Assembly: GCA_014169315.1 (NCBI GenBank)
Contig: AP022133.1
Coordinates: 1,798,001 to 1,862,000 of the forward strand
Source: Enterobacter cloacae
Lineage (GTDB): Bacteria > Pseudomonadota > Gammaproteobacteria > Enterobacterales > Enterobacteriaceae
Direction: 5' to 3'
Length of the DNA stretch: 64,000 nt
A model generated the notes under the pieces. The model was not told the origin of the DNA and made no database searches. It worked only from the letters and a program-made list of their open reading frames with translations. The position numbers and the translations under genes are program-made. Each line of letters opens with the position of its first letter. Positions within the stretch are counted from its first letter, which is position 1. Shown piece after piece: positions 43,011 to 53,800 of this stretch.

Positions 43011-43188
43011 AGTCCCTCACGACGAAATGAAAAGGTCGCTAACAGTAAACGCCAAAACGGCCAGGCTGGCGAGTTCTTTAATTGTGAGGTAAGTGTGAAT
43101 TTTTTGTTGACGTAAGGTGCCTGTTTCAGGCTTTACGCTTTTGCTCCATACTATTCACTTCATTACTAAAAAAAGAAGGATAGAGATT

Positions 43189-44100
43189 TTGGCAGGAAGT
43201 AGCTTGTTAACATTGCTGGATGATATCGCCACCTTACTGGACGACATTTCGGTGATGGGCAAACTGGCGGCAAAAAAGACCGCCGGTGTACTGGGAGATG
43301 ATTTATCGCTGAACGCCCAGCAGGTGAGTGGGGTTCGGGCCAACCGTGAACTGCCGGTGGTCTGGGGCGTGGCAAAAGGGTCATTCATTAATAAGGTGAT
43401 CCTGGTACCGCTGGCGCTGCTGATAAGCGCCTTTATCCCCTGGGCTATCACGCCTTTGTTGATGGTGGGTGGGGCGTTTCTGTGCTTTGAAGGGGCTGAG
43501 AAGATCCTTCATTCGCTCGCGTCACGTAAAGAGCATGATACCCCTGAGATGCGCCAGCAACGCCTTGAAGCACTGGCTACACAGGATCTCAAAACGTTTG
43601 AGCGCGACAAGATCAAAGGTGCCATCCGCACCGATTTCATCCTTTCGGCGGAGATTGTGGCGATAACGCTCGGGATTGTTGCGGATTCTCCGCTGTTGAA
43701 CCAGGTGCTTATCCTTTCGGGGATAGCCCTTCTGGTCACGGTGGGCGTCTACGGCCTGGTGGGGTTGATCGTCAAACTGGATGATATCGGCTACTGGCTG
43801 GAAGAAAAATCAAGCACCGTGGCAAAAGGTATTGGCAAAAGCCTGCTGGTGCTGGCTCCCTGGCTAATGAAGAGTTTGTCGGTGGTCGGCACGCTGGCGA
43901 TGTTTCTGGTTGGGGGCGGCATTGTGGTGCACGGTATCGCACCGCTACACCATGCCATTGAACATGTCGCTGCGTCTCAGGGGACGCTGGTGGCGGCTAT
44001 CCTGCCAACGCTGTTGAATCTGGTGCTGGGCTTTATCATTGGTGGTATCGTGGTTGCAGTCGTGACGCTGGTTGAAAAAATGCGTGGGACGTCGCACTAA
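43189..44100 (+). CDS. yedI: Inner-membrane protein YedI (DUF808)
   Basis: 303 residues from a TTG start at 43189, with GAAGGA 8 bases before; the resulting [37 protein letters not shown] is the E. coli YedI N-terminus, so the upstream ATG at 43117 is rejected. Several membrane helices, for example [22 protein letters not shown] and [20 protein letters not shown]. Function unknown. Confidence 0.92.
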   Translation: MAGSSLLTLLDDIATLLDDISVMGKLAAKKTAGVLGDDLSLNAQQVSGVRANRELPVVWGVAKGSFINKVILVPLALLISAFIPWAITPLLMVGGAFLCFEGAEKILHSLASRKEHDTPEMRQQRLEALATQDLKTFERDKIKGAIRTDFILSAEIVAITLGIVADSPLLNQVLILSGIALLVTVGVYGLVGLIVKLDDIGYWLEEKSSTVAKGIGKSLLVLAPWLMKSLSVVGTLAMFLVGGGIVVHGIAPLHHAIEHVAASQGTLVAAILPTLLNLVLGFIIGGIVVAVVTLVEKMRGTSH

Positions 44101-44179
44101 TTTGTTACTTGTTACAGGATGCAAAAAGGCCATTTCTCGTCTAAATTGAAACAGTTTCACCCTGATACAGGAGGCAGGT

Positions 44180-44362
44180 ATGGTCTTTTTGGTCAGTGAT
44201 GAAGTTGAGCCTAAGAAAGGTGGCCCTCGCATGATTGTCACCGGGTATTCCAGCGGAATGGTGGAATGTCGGTGGCATGATGGTTACAGCATCAAGCGCG
44301 AAGCTTTTCGTGAAGAAGAACTTCGGCCGGGTAACGGGCGACAAAAGCACGACAAGGCTTAA
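44180..44362 (+). CDS. yodC: Small protein YodC
   Basis: 60 residues: MVFLVSDEVEPKKGGPRM, then TGYSSGMVECRWHDGY, as in E. coli YodC (DUF2158). Function unknown. A terminator begins 8 bases after its stop. AGGAGG ribosome binding site. Confidence 0.9.
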   Translation: MVFLVSDEVEPKKGGPRMIVTGYSSGMVECRWHDGYSIKREAFREEELRPGNGRQKHDKA

Positions 44363-44369
44363 TCACGTA

Positions 44370-44394
44370 ACGCCCGGCTTTGTCGGGCGTTTTT
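44370..44394 (+). terminator. Terminator after yodC
   Basis: ACGCCCG pairs with CGGGCGT around GCTTTGT and is followed by TTTT. It separates yodC from dgcQ. Confidence 0.8.
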
Positions 44395-44442
44395 ACAGAA
44401 CAATACCGTACCGGGTATGAGAGTAGTCATCAGGGAGTGTGT

Positions 44443-46146
44443 GTGCAGCGCGACACCTATTTTGTAAAACGATCTTTTCTGCAATGGCTGCATAATCGTA
44501 GCAACCCCGGCCTGATTGTTAACATCTGCTTTCTTGTTGTGCTCATTTTTTCTACTCTTCTGACCTGGCGCGAAGTCGTGGTGCTGGAAGGGGCGTATGT
44601 CTCAAGTCAGCGTAATCACCTGGAAACGGTTGCCAGCGCGCTGGACCGACAGCTGCAATTTAGCGTCGATAAACTCCTTTTTTTCCGTAAAAGTATGGGC
44701 GAAGCGCTTCAGACGCCCCTGGGGTTTGATGTCCTGCAAATGGCCGTCGCGCGCTTTAAAACGGTGCGCAACACCCCCTCCTGGCAACTGATTGTCGATA
44801 AAGATCGCACGCTGCCTGTTAATGGCGTCTCGGATGAATTTGTCAGTAAAACCACGTTACTAAACCGCGATGATGAGCATATTAGCCATGAAATCTCCGC
44901 GGCGCTGGAAGTCGGGTATTTACTGCGTCTGGCCTCGTCATCCACTCAGAAAGAAGAGCGCGCGATGTATATTTCGCGTGCCGGGCTCTGGGTCGCTACC
45001 AATACGCCCGTGAATGATGACGAGATCATTTCCCGCTATTATCATTTTGTCACGCGTCCCTGGTTTACCCAGCAATCCGGTCGTGCCAACCGTGCACGGG
45101 CGGTACGCTGGTTTTTCTCCTCAACGACGTCAACAGCACCAGCAGATGCTCCGACGATCACCGCCAGTGTCCCGGTCTATTTCAATAATTACTGGTATGG
45201 CGTTGTCGCGCTGGATTTCTCTGTCGCAACCATGAAGCGCTTGCTAAAGGATGCGGTGGCAGACCATACGGAAGGTGAGTACCAGCTTTACGACACCCGG
45301 TTGAACCTGATTGCGTCCTCTGAAGCCTCTGCCAGCAAGATAAACCTTTTTGACGACGTTGAAAGGGCGCAAATTGCCTCGGCTATTGCAGGTGATACCG
45401 AAGGCGGTCTCCGTCTGGGGAGCCGTTTTGTCAGTTGGGAGCGACTGGATCATTTTAATGGCGTGGTGTTGCGCGTTCATACCCTGGATGAAGGCGTGCG
45501 CGGTGATTTCGGCAGTATCAGCATTGTGCTGGCGCTCCTGTGGGCACTCTTTACCGCCATGCTGTTGATCTCCTGGCTGGTTATCCGCCGGATGGTGAGA
45601 AATATGTACACGCTGCAGAACTCACTGCAGTGGCAGGCCTGGCATGATCCGCTCACCCGTCTGAATAACCGTGGGGCACTGTTTGAGCGGGCAAAACAAC
45701 TGGCGGAAACATGTCAACAGCAGTCACTGCCGTTCTCCGTGATTCAGATCGATCTCGATCACTTCAAAAACATCAATGACCTGTTTGGGCATCAGGCGGG
45801 GGATAAGGTACTGTCTCATGCTGCAGGGCTCATCGCCACCGGGTTACGTACCAGCGATGTTGCCGGGCGTGTTGGTGGGGAGGAGTTTTGTGTGGTACTG
45901 CCAGGGATTGCACTGCCGGAAGCGTCAGCAGTCGCGGAGCGCATTCGCTCAAGGATCGACAGTAAAGAAATTCTGGTGAAAAAAAATACCACCATACGCA
46001 TTAGCGCATCCTTTGGCGTGAGCTGTGCGCATGAAAAGGGGAATTACAACTTCGAACAGCTGCAGTCCATTGCTGACACCCGGTTGTATCAGGCAAAACA
46101 GTATGGACGAAACCGGGTTGTCTGGTGCGATCGTGACAAGGAGTGA
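44443..46146 (+). CDS. dgcQ: Diguanylate cyclase DgcQ (YedQ)
   Basis: 567 residues from a GTG at 44443 with AGGGAG 7 bases upstream. Helix 1 ([20 protein letters not shown]), a periplasmic sensor region of about 300 residues, helix 2 ([20 protein letters not shown]), then a GGDEF domain: [27 protein letters not shown], inhibitory RTSD site five residues before GGEEF (478-482). GGEEF is an active form. It makes cyclic di-GMP; E. coli DgcQ affects cellulose and motility. In E. coli yedP follows; it is absent here. Confidence 0.92.
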   Translation: MQRDTYFVKRSFLQWLHNRSNPGLIVNICFLVVLIFSTLLTWREVVVLEGAYVSSQRNHLETVASALDRQLQFSVDKLLFFRKSMGEALQTPLGFDVLQMAVARFKTVRNTPSWQLIVDKDRTLPVNGVSDEFVSKTTLLNRDDEHISHEISAALEVGYLLRLASSSTQKEERAMYISRAGLWVATNTPVNDDEIISRYYHFVTRPWFTQQSGRANRARAVRWFFSSTTSTAPADAPTITASVPVYFNNYWYGVVALDFSVATMKRLLKDAVADHTEGEYQLYDTRLNLIASSEASASKINLFDDVERAQIASAIAGDTEGGLRLGSRFVSWERLDHFNGVVLRVHTLDEGVRGDFGSISIVLALLWALFTAMLLISWLVIRRMVRNMYTLQNSLQWQAWHDPLTRLNNRGALFERAKQLAETCQQQSLPFSVIQIDLDHFKNINDLFGHQAGDKVLSHAAGLIATGLRTSDVAGRVGGEEFCVVLPGIALPEASAVAERIRSRIDSKEILVKKNTTIRISASFGVSCAHEKGNYNFEQLQSIADTRLYQAKQYGRNRVVWCDRDKE

Positions 46147-46259
46147 TCCAACTCCTGTTTCCTGTGGTGAAGGTATAACAAAAGATGCCGTACATCAGAA
46201 AATGTATTCATAACGCAAATATTTTCTTGTCATGCAAAATCGTTGAGGATACTGTTTAC

Positions 46260-46347
46260 AGCACATCAGGATTCCTGGTGTAACGAATTTCAAGTGCTTC
46301 TTGCATAAGCAAGTTTCATCCCGGCCATCCCCATGACCGGGATTTTT
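46260..46347 (+). ncRNA. dsrA: DsrA small RNA
   Basis: The sequence CACATCAGGATTCCTGGTGT, then AACGAATTTCAAGTGCTTCTTGC and ATAAGCAAGTTTCATCCCGG, matches E. coli DsrA stem 1, the rpoS/hns pairing segment and stem 2, and ends with the terminator hairpin ATCCCGG...CCGGGAT followed by seven T residues. DsrA, with Hfq, activates rpoS and represses hns. Relative to E. coli, the U-run in the middle is shorter (AATTTC rather than AATTTTTT) and the terminator loop differs. The 3' end converges on yodD. Length about 88 bases. Confidence 0.9.
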
Positions 46348-46353
46348 TTCGCC

Positions 46354-46575
46354 CTAACGATTTGCTTCAGACACGCTAAAGTCATGAATATCAAGCTCGA
46401 AGGCCTCGGCCAGTTCACGGTAAGTGTGATAATCCCTCCCGTTCACAATGACCCGGTCGGAATGATCGTCCGAGCGGCGAACTTCGGACTCACTGATTTC
46501 ATTGATGGCGGCCAGTAGGGCATCGACATCCACCTCGTTTCTGATGGTGTCGCTGTACGCTTTATCGGTCTTCAT
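46354..46575 (-). CDS. yodD: Small protein YodD
   Basis: 73 residues from the ATG at 46575; an in-frame ATG at 46593 is less likely. VDALLAAINEISESEV and YRELAEAFELDIHDFSVSE match E. coli YodD, a small stress-induced protein of unknown mechanism. It converges on dsrA with a few bases between. The terminator of dsrA may also limit its transcription. Confidence 0.88.
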   Translation of the reverse strand: MKTDKAYSDTIRNEVDVDALLAAINEISESEVRRSDDHSDRVIVNGRDYHTYRELAEAFELDIHDFSVSEANR

Positions 46576-46703
46576 TACGGGTACCTCATTCAACCGTGTC
46601 CACCTTTAAGTATAGACTGCACACAAAAACATCATTCGCGCCCTGTGGCGATGTCAGTTAATGAGATTTGTTCTACACTGGCTCAAAACCGCAGGAGAAA
46701 CGT

Positions 46704-46892
46704 ATGAAGGTCAACGATCGGGTAACCGTCAAAACGGACGGTGGCGCTCGCCGTCCGGGGATAGTGCTGGCAATTGAAGAGTTTAGTGAAGGCACAATGT
46801 ATCTGGTATCACTGGAAGACTACCCGCTCGGCATCTGGTTCTTTAATGAACTGGGGCATGCGGATGGTATCTTTGTGGAAAAAGCAGAGTAG
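46704..46892 (+). CDS. dsrB: DsrB small protein
   Basis: 62 residues from the ATG at 46704 after [24 protein letters not shown] and [16 protein letters not shown] match E. coli DsrB almost fully. Small SH3-like beta protein of unknown function, RpoS-regulated in E. coli. Confidence 0.93.
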   Translation: MKVNDRVTVKTDGGARRPGIVLAIEEFSEGTMYLVSLEDYPLGIWFFNELGHADGIFVEKAE

Positions 46893-46938
46893 CGTGGCGT
46901 CGGGTGGCAATCTGCGCGCCCGACATCTGCTGCATAGC

Positions 46939-46963
46939 AAAAATCTCTGGCCAGGCCAGAGAT
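46939..46963 (-). terminator. Terminator of rcsA
   Basis: On the minus strand ATCTCTGG pairs with CCAGAGAT and is followed by TTTT. It lies 31 bases past the rcsA stop. Confidence 0.75.
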
Positions 46964-46994
46964 CAGGAGGAGCAGACTAAAGGTTTTAAGCAGG

Positions 46995-47618
46995 CTAACG
47001 CATGTTGACGAAAATTCCATTCGTCACATTATCCGTCAGGCGAACAACGTGGTAGATCACTTGCTTATTATGCGTTTTTATTTTCCTTTTAATATTACCT
47101 TTATGTGATGAAACGGTTTTTGCTTTAATATTCATCTGATCCGAAATTTGAATAGTCCCTTGCCCGGCCATCCACATTCGCAGCATACTTGATTCAGTCC
47201 TGCTTAATGATAAAGTGGGTAAGTTAACTGCGCCTACATTCTTTACTTCTTTATTCAAATAATCGCCCAGGATGTCATCCAAAGACTCTGGTTTAATCGA
47301 TTTAGAACTGATCAATAAATTTTTACGAACCAACAAATATTCATCAAAGTGAATGTTGGCTATCGCCATAAAAACAATAAACAGAGTTTTGGGATGTTGA
47401 TTAATGATTTGCTTAATTTTCTGACTGTTGGCTGGATCGTGAATGAAACAGTCCTCATTAATAAACACCACGCCTGGCTTGAGGTCATCACAAGCGGCTG
47501 CAAGTTCGTCAACGGTGTGTGCATCGTTGATGTCTCTCTTTCTTACCCCTCTGCTTGCCAGGTACCCGGTTAACCCTAGCCGGGTGTAGCTGCATAAATC
47601 CATAATGATCGTTGACAT
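46995..47618 (-). CDS. rcsA: Capsule and motility regulator RcsA
   Basis: 207 residues. [20 protein letters not shown] at the start and a LuxR-type helix-turn-helix [43 protein letters not shown]. With RcsB it activates colanic acid or related capsule genes and represses flhDC. It is degraded by Lon. An RcsAB-box-like sequence lies 255 bases upstream. It sits between dsrB and fliR as in E. coli. Confidence 0.95.
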   Translation of the reverse strand: MSTIIMDLCSYTRLGLTGYLASRGVRKRDINDAHTVDELAAACDDLKPGVVFINEDCFIHDPANSQKIKQIINQHPKTLFIVFMAIANIHFDEYLLVRKNLLISSKSIKPESLDDILGDYLNKEVKNVGAVNLPTLSLSRTESSMLRMWMAGQGTIQISDQMNIKAKTVSSHKGNIKRKIKTHNKQVIYHVVRLTDNVTNGIFVNMR

Positions 47619-47872
47619 GGCATACCCTCACTCAATGCGTAACGATAATTCACCATCTGCCTGAGAGCTCATAAACAGCCATACGGGATGGAAAAAAATT
47701 AATAAACCTGTGAGCATGACAAAGACTTTCAGGCGGACTCACTATCCCGTAAAGTTACGTATAATTTGCCAGGAATCATCTCAAAGTAAAGTAAATATTA
47801 AGTATTGTGAGGTGGTTAGAAACAATTAAACCGCGTCAGATATATCCTGGAAGATGTTTTTCGCGATTTATT

Positions 47873-47887
47873 TTAGGAATATCCTCA
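47873..47887. promoter_or_regulatory. RcsAB-box-like site upstream of rcsA
   Basis: TTAGGAATATCCTCA resembles the RcsAB box (TAAGAATATTCCTA type) and its inner AGGAATATCCT is symmetric. It lies in the 296-base AT-rich gap between rcsA and fliR, 28 bases after the fliR stop. Autoregulation of rcsA through such a box is established in E. coli. No gene is seen in 47619-47914. Confidence 0.6.
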
Positions 47888-47914
47888 GAAAGACACTGAG
47901 AACAATGGGGGTTA

Positions 47915-48700
47915 TTATTTACGAGGGAGTTCGCTGACAATATCCGCTAACAGGTTGAATATCTCGCTGAATAAATGTTCACAGAAGGGGGCGATAAGTG
48001 GCATCAGCAATGACATTAATAAAAGTCCGACCGTCAGAGTCACCGGGAAACCAATGACAAATACCGAGAGCTGCGGGGCCATTCTGTTTAGTAAACCCAG
48101 TGCAAGGTTAACGGTCAGCAGCAGGGTAATGATAGGCAGTGCCAGCATCAGTCCGTTGAGGAAAATAAGCCCGGCGGCACGGACGAGGGCCAGAAATGCA
48201 TTGCTGTTCACCGGATTTTCACCAATCGGCAGCGTATGGAATGTATCCACCAGCATGGAGATCAGCCACAGATGACCGTTGAACGAGAGAAACAGCAGCA
48301 TGGCCAGCAGATCGATAATTCGTGCCAGCACGGGCATGTTGAGGTGGCTACCAGGATCGACGAAGGTCGCAAAGGATAGCCCCATCTGCAGACCGATAAG
48401 CTCACCAGCAGTACGAATGGCGGCAAACGCGAGCTGCATGGTAAACCCGACGGCCACGCCAATCATCACCTGCTGCAACGCTACCCACACTGCATTCGCC
48501 GAGAAGATGGGGATATCCACCGGTGGCAGAGAAGGGGCAACGATAATGGTGATAATGATGCCTAGCCCCACTTTGATCCGCTTGGGTATCGATTTCTCGC
48601 TGAGAATGGGGGCGGTTGAAATGAGTGCCAGGATGCGCAGCATCGGCCAGAAATAGACGCCAAGCCACTGAACCCACTGGTCGCTGGTGATGTGCAGCAT
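47915..48700 (-). CDS. fliR: Flagellar export protein FliR
   Basis: 261 residues with several hydrophobic segments ([47 protein letters not shown]). FliR forms the export gate with FliP and FliQ in the flagellar basal body. Last gene of the fliLMNOPQR operon; 7 bases after fliQ. Confidence 0.97.
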   Translation of the reverse strand: MLHITSDQWVQWLGVYFWPMLRILALISTAPILSEKSIPKRIKVGLGIIITIIVAPSLPPVDIPIFSANAVWVALQQVMIGVAVGFTMQLAFAAIRTAGELIGLQMGLSFATFVDPGSHLNMPVLARIIDLLAMLLFLSFNGHLWLISMLVDTFHTLPIGENPVNSNAFLALVRAAGLIFLNGLMLALPIITLLLTVNLALGLLNRMAPQLSVFVIGFPVTLTVGLLLMSLLMPLIAPFCEHLFSEIFNLLADIVSELPRK

Positions 48701-48707
48701 CGTCGTA

Positions 48708-48977
48708 TTAGCCGATGATATACGGCAGGTTGGTAAACAGGTTGCGCATATAGTCCAGCAACAGGTTTAGCATCCACGGCCCGGCAACGATAATCGCCAC
48801 GAACACGGCGATGATTTTCGGGATGAATGACAGCGTCATTTCGTTAATCTGCGTGGCGGCCTGCAAAATACTGATGATAAGGCCGGTCACGAGCGCAACA
48901 AGCAGCAGGGGCGCGGCAACAGCAATGGCGACTTTCATCGCCTCCGTTCCCATCATCATGACCGATTCTGGCGTCAT
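48708..48977 (-). CDS. fliQ: Flagellar export protein FliQ
   Basis: 89 residues from the ATG at 48977 ([17 protein letters not shown]), the family length; a longer frame upstream lies inside fliP and is rejected. Two membrane helices. Part of the helical FliP5Q4R1 gate. Confidence 0.97.
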   Translation of the reverse strand: MTPESVMMMGTEAMKVAIAVAAPLLLVALVTGLIISILQAATQINEMTLSFIPKIIAVFVAIIVAGPWMLNLLLDYMRNLFTNLPYIIG

Positions 48978-48987
48978 TGCGCGCTCC

Positions 48988-49725
48988 TCAACTGTAGAAA
49001 CTTTGCGCCAGCGAACTGACAAGCAGTTGCCAGCCATCGACCAGCACAAAGAGCATGATCTTAAAGGGCAGAGCAATGGTGGCGGGGGGAACCATCATCA
49101 TACCGAGTGCCATCAGGACGCTGGCGATCACCAGGTCGATAATCAGGAACGGAATAAAGATGGTAAAGCCAATCTGGAACGCGGTTTTCAGTTCACTGGT
49201 GACATACGCGGGCAGCAGAATACGCATCGGCACGGCTTCCGGGCCTTGCATCTCACCGGTGTGAGACAGACGGGCAAAAAGGGCTAAATCCGCTTCTCGC
49301 GTCTGGCGCAGCATAAACTCGCGCAGAGGCTGGGCCCCTTTTTCCAGCGCGACCTGCATGGAAATCTTATCTTCGCTGAACGGCTGATAAGCGTCGGTGT
49401 AAATCTTATCGATGACCGGCGACATAATGAAAAAGGTCAGAAACAGCGCGAGCCCCAGCAACACCTGGTTCGGCGGGGCAGATGGCGTGCCCAGCGCGTT
49501 ACGCAGCAGGCCAAACACGATGATGATACGGGTGAAGCTGGTCATCATCAGCAGGATCGCCGGAATAAACGTCAGCGAGGTGATAAAGACCAGCGTCTGA
49601 ACCGGGAGCGACCAGCTCTGTCCGCCACCGGCAATGGGGGTAGAGACCAGACCCGGCAATTGCGCATACACGGCGGGAGCGAACAGGCAAAGACCCGCAA
49701 GCGTAAGGGATAACAAACGGCGCAT
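48988..49725 (-). CDS. fliP: Flagellar export protein FliP
   Basis: 245 residues with a cleaved signal peptide ([21 protein letters not shown]) and conserved [26 protein letters not shown] and [32 protein letters not shown]. Forms the core ring of the export gate. It overlaps the fliO stop by one base. Confidence 0.97.
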   Translation of the reverse strand: MRRLLSLTLAGLCLFAPAVYAQLPGLVSTPIAGGGQSWSLPVQTLVFITSLTFIPAILLMMTSFTRIIIVFGLLRNALGTPSAPPNQVLLGLALFLTFFIMSPVIDKIYTDAYQPFSEDKISMQVALEKGAQPLREFMLRQTREADLALFARLSHTGEMQGPEAVPMRILLPAYVTSELKTAFQIGFTIFIPFLIIDLVIASVLMALGMMMVPPATIALPFKIMLFVLVDGWQLLVSSLAQSFYS

Positions 49726-50099
49726 CAGGATCTCCCGGAACGCTTAAGCAAACTCTTCATGACGGACTGAAAATCCGCAGGGGATTCTGCGCTCTCGTCA
49801 CCCGGGGTGGGCGCAGGCGGCAGTTTATGTAAGACGTTGATGGTTGACGCGGTCACGCCCAACACCAGGCGCGCATCGTCAACATCTACAATGACCACGC
49901 GCTCGCGTGGCCCCAGTGACGTGCTGGCGCTGACCTTCATACCGCGTGCTCCGGCGGTTTTACCCGCCAGGCCAAAACGTTTTGCCAGCCATGCGGCGAT
50001 AAGAATAAAGGCAATAATACCGAACAGCGCGCCGCTCACCTGGAGCAGCGGTGAGCCGGGGACAGCGGAAGGTTGCGATAGTGTTGCCTGGGTTTTCAT
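49725..50099 (-). CDS. fliO: Flagellar biosynthesis protein FliO
   Basis: 124 residues with one membrane helix ([19 protein letters not shown]) and a cytoplasmic tail ([22 protein letters not shown]). Helps FliP ring assembly. Typical length. Confidence 0.93.
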   Translation of the reverse strand: MKTQATLSQPSAVPGSPLLQVSGALFGIIAFILIAAWLAKRFGLAGKTAGARGMKVSASTSLGPRERVVIVDVDDARLVLGVTASTINVLHKLPPAPTPGDESAESPADFQSVMKSLLKRSGRS

Positions 50100-50101
50100 G
50101 C

Positions 50102-50515
50102 TTAACGGCTCAGACGACGCATACGTTCAGATGGCGTAATGATGTCGGTGATACGCACGCCGTATTTATCGGCGACAACCACGACTTCACCCTGAGCAAT
50201 CAGATAACCGTTGATCAGAATATCCAGTGGCTCACCGGCCAGTCCGTCAAGAGCCACCACGGAACCCTGCGTCAGACGCAGCAGCTCTTTAATGGTCATA
50301 CGGGTACGACCCAGTTCAACGGTCAGTTTAACCGGGATATCCATGATCAGGTCGATGTCCTGCAGCGTGCCGCTGACGTCGCCACCGCCTAATTGCTGGA
50401 ATACCGCGTCCGCCGCGCTTTTGGCCGGGGTGGTTTTTTGCTCGTTTAACGCGTCAGCCCACAGATCGTCCAGTGCTCCGCTGTTTTCATCGGACGGATT
50501 GTTCATGTCACTCAT
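50102..50515 (-). CDS. fliN: Flagellar switch protein FliN
   Basis: 137 residues; C-terminal SpoA domain (IPVKLTVELGRTRMTIKELL, VVALDGLAGEPLDILING). It forms the C-ring with FliM and FliG. 4-base overlap with fliM. Confidence 0.97.
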   Translation of the reverse strand: MSDMNNPSDENSGALDDLWADALNEQKTTPAKSAADAVFQQLGGGDVSGTLQDIDLIMDIPVKLTVELGRTRMTIKELLRLTQGSVVALDGLAGEPLDILINGYLIAQGEVVVVADKYGVRITDIITPSERMRRLSR

Positions 50516-51516
50516 TTGGGCTGTTCCTCATTCAGCGAATTCAAAATCGGGTTGATCAAGTGCTCAACGCGTAACGCATACTGGCCGTTAATCGTGCCGT
50601 ACTGACTGGTCAGCACGGGGACACCATCCACATGGGCAATAATGCGGTCGGGTTTTTCTATCGGCAGAACATCGCCGGGTTGTAATTTCAGGATCTGGGA
50701 TAACCGCAGCGGGATATCGGCGAAGCTCGCCACCAGCTCAAGCTGTGAATGCTGAACCTGACGCACCAGATTTTCACGCCAGTTCTGATCTTCGTTGCGA
50801 GAGTTTTCCAGCGGTGGGTTTACCAGCAGCTCGCGCAGCGGCTCGATCATGCTGAACGGCAGGCAGATGTTGAACTCGCCGGTCAGGTTACCGATCTCCA
50901 CATGGAACGGGGTGTTCACGACAATATCGTTCGGGGAGGTGGTGATATTGGTAAATTTCACCTGCATTTCCGAACGCACGTACTCCACTTCCAGCGGGTT
51001 AATGGCTTTCCACGCGTCGCTGTAAGATTCCAGCGCCAGCTTCAGCATGCGGTTAATGACGCGCTGCTCGGTATGGGTAAATTCGCGTCCTTCCACTTTG
51101 GTCGGGAAACGGCCATCGCCACCAAACAGGTTATCTACCGCAATGAACACCAGACTTGGCGAAAACACCACCAGCCCGGTACCGCGCAGCGGTTTCAGAT
51201 GGATCAGGTTAAGGTTGGTCGGCACCGGCAGGTTGCGGGCAAACTCATGATAAGGCTGAATGCGGATCGCACCGACGGTGATATCCGGGCTACGACGCAG
51301 CAGGTTAAACAGCCCCATACGGAACTGACGAGCAAAACGTTCGTTGATGATCTCCAGCGCCTGCAGACGTTCACGTACCACGCGGCGCTGGGTATTCGGG
51401 TCATAGGGACGAATATTATCGTCACCGCTCAAACCCGGTTGCGGATCATCACTCTTATCGTTGTCGCCGTTAAGCAGCGCATCGATTTCTGCCTGAGAAA
51501 GAATACTGTCGCCCAT
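50512..51516 (-). CDS. fliM: Flagellar switch protein FliM
   Basis: 334 residues. The N-terminal MGDSILSQAEIDALLNG is the CheY-P-binding segment; the middle domain has the GGxG motif (NLFGGDGRFPTK) and the C-terminal SpoA domain follows. C-ring component that switches rotation. Confidence 0.97.
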   Translation of the reverse strand: MGDSILSQAEIDALLNGDNDKSDDPQPGLSGDDNIRPYDPNTQRRVVRERLQALEIINERFARQFRMGLFNLLRRSPDITVGAIRIQPYHEFARNLPVPTNLNLIHLKPLRGTGLVVFSPSLVFIAVDNLFGGDGRFPTKVEGREFTHTEQRVINRMLKLALESYSDAWKAINPLEVEYVRSEMQVKFTNITTSPNDIVVNTPFHVEIGNLTGEFNICLPFSMIEPLRELLVNPPLENSRNEDQNWRENLVRQVQHSQLELVASFADIPLRLSQILKLQPGDVLPIEKPDRIIAHVDGVPVLTSQYGTINGQYALRVEHLINPILNSLNEEQPK

Positions 51517-51520
51517 GTCG

Positions 51521-51991
51521 TTACCGCAGAATGAAGGCTGTGTACAGAACGTCAGTGACTTCCTGCTTAGGTTGACCGTTTACCAGCGGCGTGGCCAGCG
51601 TCTGCTTAATCTCATCGACCAGTTTTTGCTTACCATCAGCGGTGGCCAGTGTCGACGCATCCTGACGCGAGAACAGCAGCAGCAAACGGCTACGGACTTC
51701 AGGCAGGTAATCGTTCAGACGAGAACGCGTGGCTTCGTCTTTCAGACGCAGCGTAATGCCAACATAAAGCACACGATCCGCATCACCCAGGTTGACGGTG
51801 AAGGTATCCAGCGGGAAGAACACCGGAGCCGGCGGAGGGGGTGCTTCAGCTTTGGCTGCAGCGGTGGTAGGTTCCTGCTGCATACGCCAGTAACTATAGC
51901 CCGCGGTGGCGCAGGCGGCGAGCGTGATCAACACCAGCAGCGGGATCCAGATGGAACGCTTACTTTTTTTGGTGATAGCGGAGTCAGTCAT
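51521..51991 (-). CDS. fliL: Flagellar protein FliL
   Basis: 156 residues from the ATG at 51991 ([13 protein letters not shown]), one membrane helix ([22 protein letters not shown]) and a periplasmic domain ([20 protein letters not shown]). Associates with the stator near the basal body. The longer frame upstream is rejected. Confidence 0.95.
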   Translation of the reverse strand: MTDSAITKKSKRSIWIPLLVLITLAACATAGYSYWRMQQEPTTAAAKAEAPPPPAPVFFPLDTFTVNLGDADRVLYVGITLRLKDEATRSRLNDYLPEVRSRLLLLFSRQDASTLATADGKQKLVDEIKQTLATPLVNGQPKQEVTDVLYTAFILR

Positions 51992-52097
51992 CTGATACGA
52001 GCTTCCTGTTTCGGTACAGCTTAATAAGGTGATTATCCCGTGTCCGGCGGACGTCAAAGCGTGGAAAAGACGGGGATAATCACGCTACCTCTGGCGT

Positions 52098-53339
52098 TTA
52101 GGCGAAGATGTCTACGGCACTGTTTCCACGCGCGGCGGATTGCAGTGACACCGGAGTGGGTAATAACTCATCACTCTCTTCGTTAAAACCGCCATTCTGA
52201 CCAGAACGCGAAGCCTGTTGCTGCTGGGATGACGACTGTTGCTGCCCGCTGAAGCTCTCACTGCTGACGCTGCTCTGCGAAAGCTGAATGCCGTTTTCAG
52301 CAAGCGATGTACGCAGCGTTGGCAGTGCAGCTTCCAGTGCCGCGCGCACATGACTATGTGGAGACACCATCTGCAGTTGCGCCTGGTTATCATCCAGTTT
52401 AAGCGAAATTTGCACCTGGCCCAGATCTTCCGGGTGCAGACGCAGTTCTGCTGTTTGTTGCCCCTGTTTCGTGAACAGCGTGATGTGCTGGCTCAGCGTT
52501 TGTTGCCATTCGCTGGTGCCCAGCGGCTGGCTTAACACTGGCGCGGTGGCCACGGTAGCGGCAGGCTGAGAGGTTGCCTGGCTGGTGACAATCGGTGCCA
52601 GAGTGGCGGTCGGCGTTGTTGTTGTTGATGAGGAACTGGCTATGTCCTGTTTCTCGGCTGAAGCGGCCACGGCTGGCGTTGCAGACGCGCTAGCTGGCAG
52701 GGCAGAATCAGCGTTTTGTGCCTGATATTGCGCGGCAGGTTGTGCTTTATCATGGTCATGTCCCGCCAGCGAGTTGTTCAGGGGCTGTTGACCTGCACTG
52801 TTTTGCGTGAGCGCGGCAGAGGTCAACGCCGACTGTGCGGCAATGCCGCCAGCGCTTGTTGGCTGGCTCACCACCGGCGCGGTGGTCTGCTGGTGCGGCA
52901 GCATTGCCATCAGCGCGCTTAATCCCGCCAGCTCGTCTTCACTCAACTCGCTTTTGCTGTCATCTTTTGTATTGGCTGCGGCCAGCGTCTTCAGGGCATC
53001 CGCGTTTGATGCTGGCATCAACCCGGAAACGAGAGATTGCAGCGAGGTCGTCCCGGCCGTCTCATCGCTGGTCGCCGTTGTCTGACGTGAAAGGAGATCG
53101 GCAATTTTTGCCTGCAGGGTCGTTTCGCCTTTGGCATCCTGCGTGGCTTTTGACAGTTTGCTGCCGGCAGCTTTCAGATCAGCCAGGGTCAGCGGCGCAT
53201 CTTTGCCCTTACCGGTAGCATCGGTCAAAGCTCCCGCCAGCAGAGACAGAAAATCTTGCGCACCGTCGGTGCCTTTCCCCGTCTGCGTATCGCCTGACAG
53301 GCCGCTGTCGGTCATCAGCAGTTGTTGCAGTGTGATCAT
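52098..53339 (-). CDS. fliK: Flagellar hook-length control protein FliK
   Basis: 413 residues, rich in Ser, Thr, Ala and Gln in the middle, with the conserved C-terminal domain [48 protein letters not shown]. It measures hook length during export and switches FlhB specificity. The length is within the range for the family (E. coli 375, Salmonella 405). 4-base overlap with fliJ. Confidence 0.95.
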   Translation of the reverse strand: MITLQQLLMTDSGLSGDTQTGKGTDGAQDFLSLLAGALTDATGKGKDAPLTLADLKAAGSKLSKATQDAKGETTLQAKIADLLSRQTTATSDETAGTTSLQSLVSGLMPASNADALKTLAAANTKDDSKSELSEDELAGLSALMAMLPHQQTTAPVVSQPTSAGGIAAQSALTSAALTQNSAGQQPLNNSLAGHDHDKAQPAAQYQAQNADSALPASASATPAVAASAEKQDIASSSSTTTTPTATLAPIVTSQATSQPAATVATAPVLSQPLGTSEWQQTLSQHITLFTKQGQQTAELRLHPEDLGQVQISLKLDDNQAQLQMVSPHSHVRAALEAALPTLRTSLAENGIQLSQSSVSSESFSGQQQSSSQQQQASRSGQNGGFNEESDELLPTPVSLQSAARGNSAVDIFA

Positions 53340-53779
53340 TCCGGTTTCCTCATTGATGCGCGCTGGGCAAACTCATCCATTTTCTTCTGATCCTGACGGT
53401 TTTCCGCCAGAGTCGCTGCCGCAACCTGCCTGTCCTGTAAGGTCTGCCAGGCCTGCAGTCGCTGTTTTTTCTCGCGCCAGAAAGTTAGCGCGGTATCCAC
53501 TTTTTGGGTCCATTGATGAAGCTGCTGGCGATGCTGTTCAATCGCCTTTTCCAGCGTCTGAATAAACTGCTGATAGTTAATCCAGCGCTGGCTTCCAATG
53601 CCCTGAGTCATATCGGTATTAAGGTTGGTGCGATATTCATGCTGATAGTCGATTAACATTTTCAACTGTTCTTCAGCCTGCTGGCACCCGCGTCGCATTG
53701 CGCCAAGCTGCAATGCGGCATCATCAACTTCTTTTTCAGCCAGATCTTTTAGCGTTGATAACGCGCTATTTTGCGCCAT
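53336..53779 (-). CDS. fliJ: Flagellar export chaperone FliJ
   Basis: 147 residues, coiled-coil throughout ([19 protein letters not shown]). Central stalk of the FliI ATPase ring and general chaperone for export. Confidence 0.95.
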   Translation of the reverse strand: MAQNSALSTLKDLAEKEVDDAALQLGAMRRGCQQAEEQLKMLIDYQHEYRTNLNTDMTQGIGSQRWINYQQFIQTLEKAIEQHRQQLHQWTQKVDTALTFWREKKQRLQAWQTLQDRQVAAATLAENRQDQKKMDEFAQRASMRKPE

Positions 53780-53800
53780 GACCTTCGCCCTCCACCTGTA

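Noticed and set aside
43117-43188. ATG start for yedI at 43117
   Set aside because: The extra 24 residues are not in E. coli YedI and lie in promoter-like sequence; the TTG at 43189 has a ribosome binding site and gives the conserved N-terminus.
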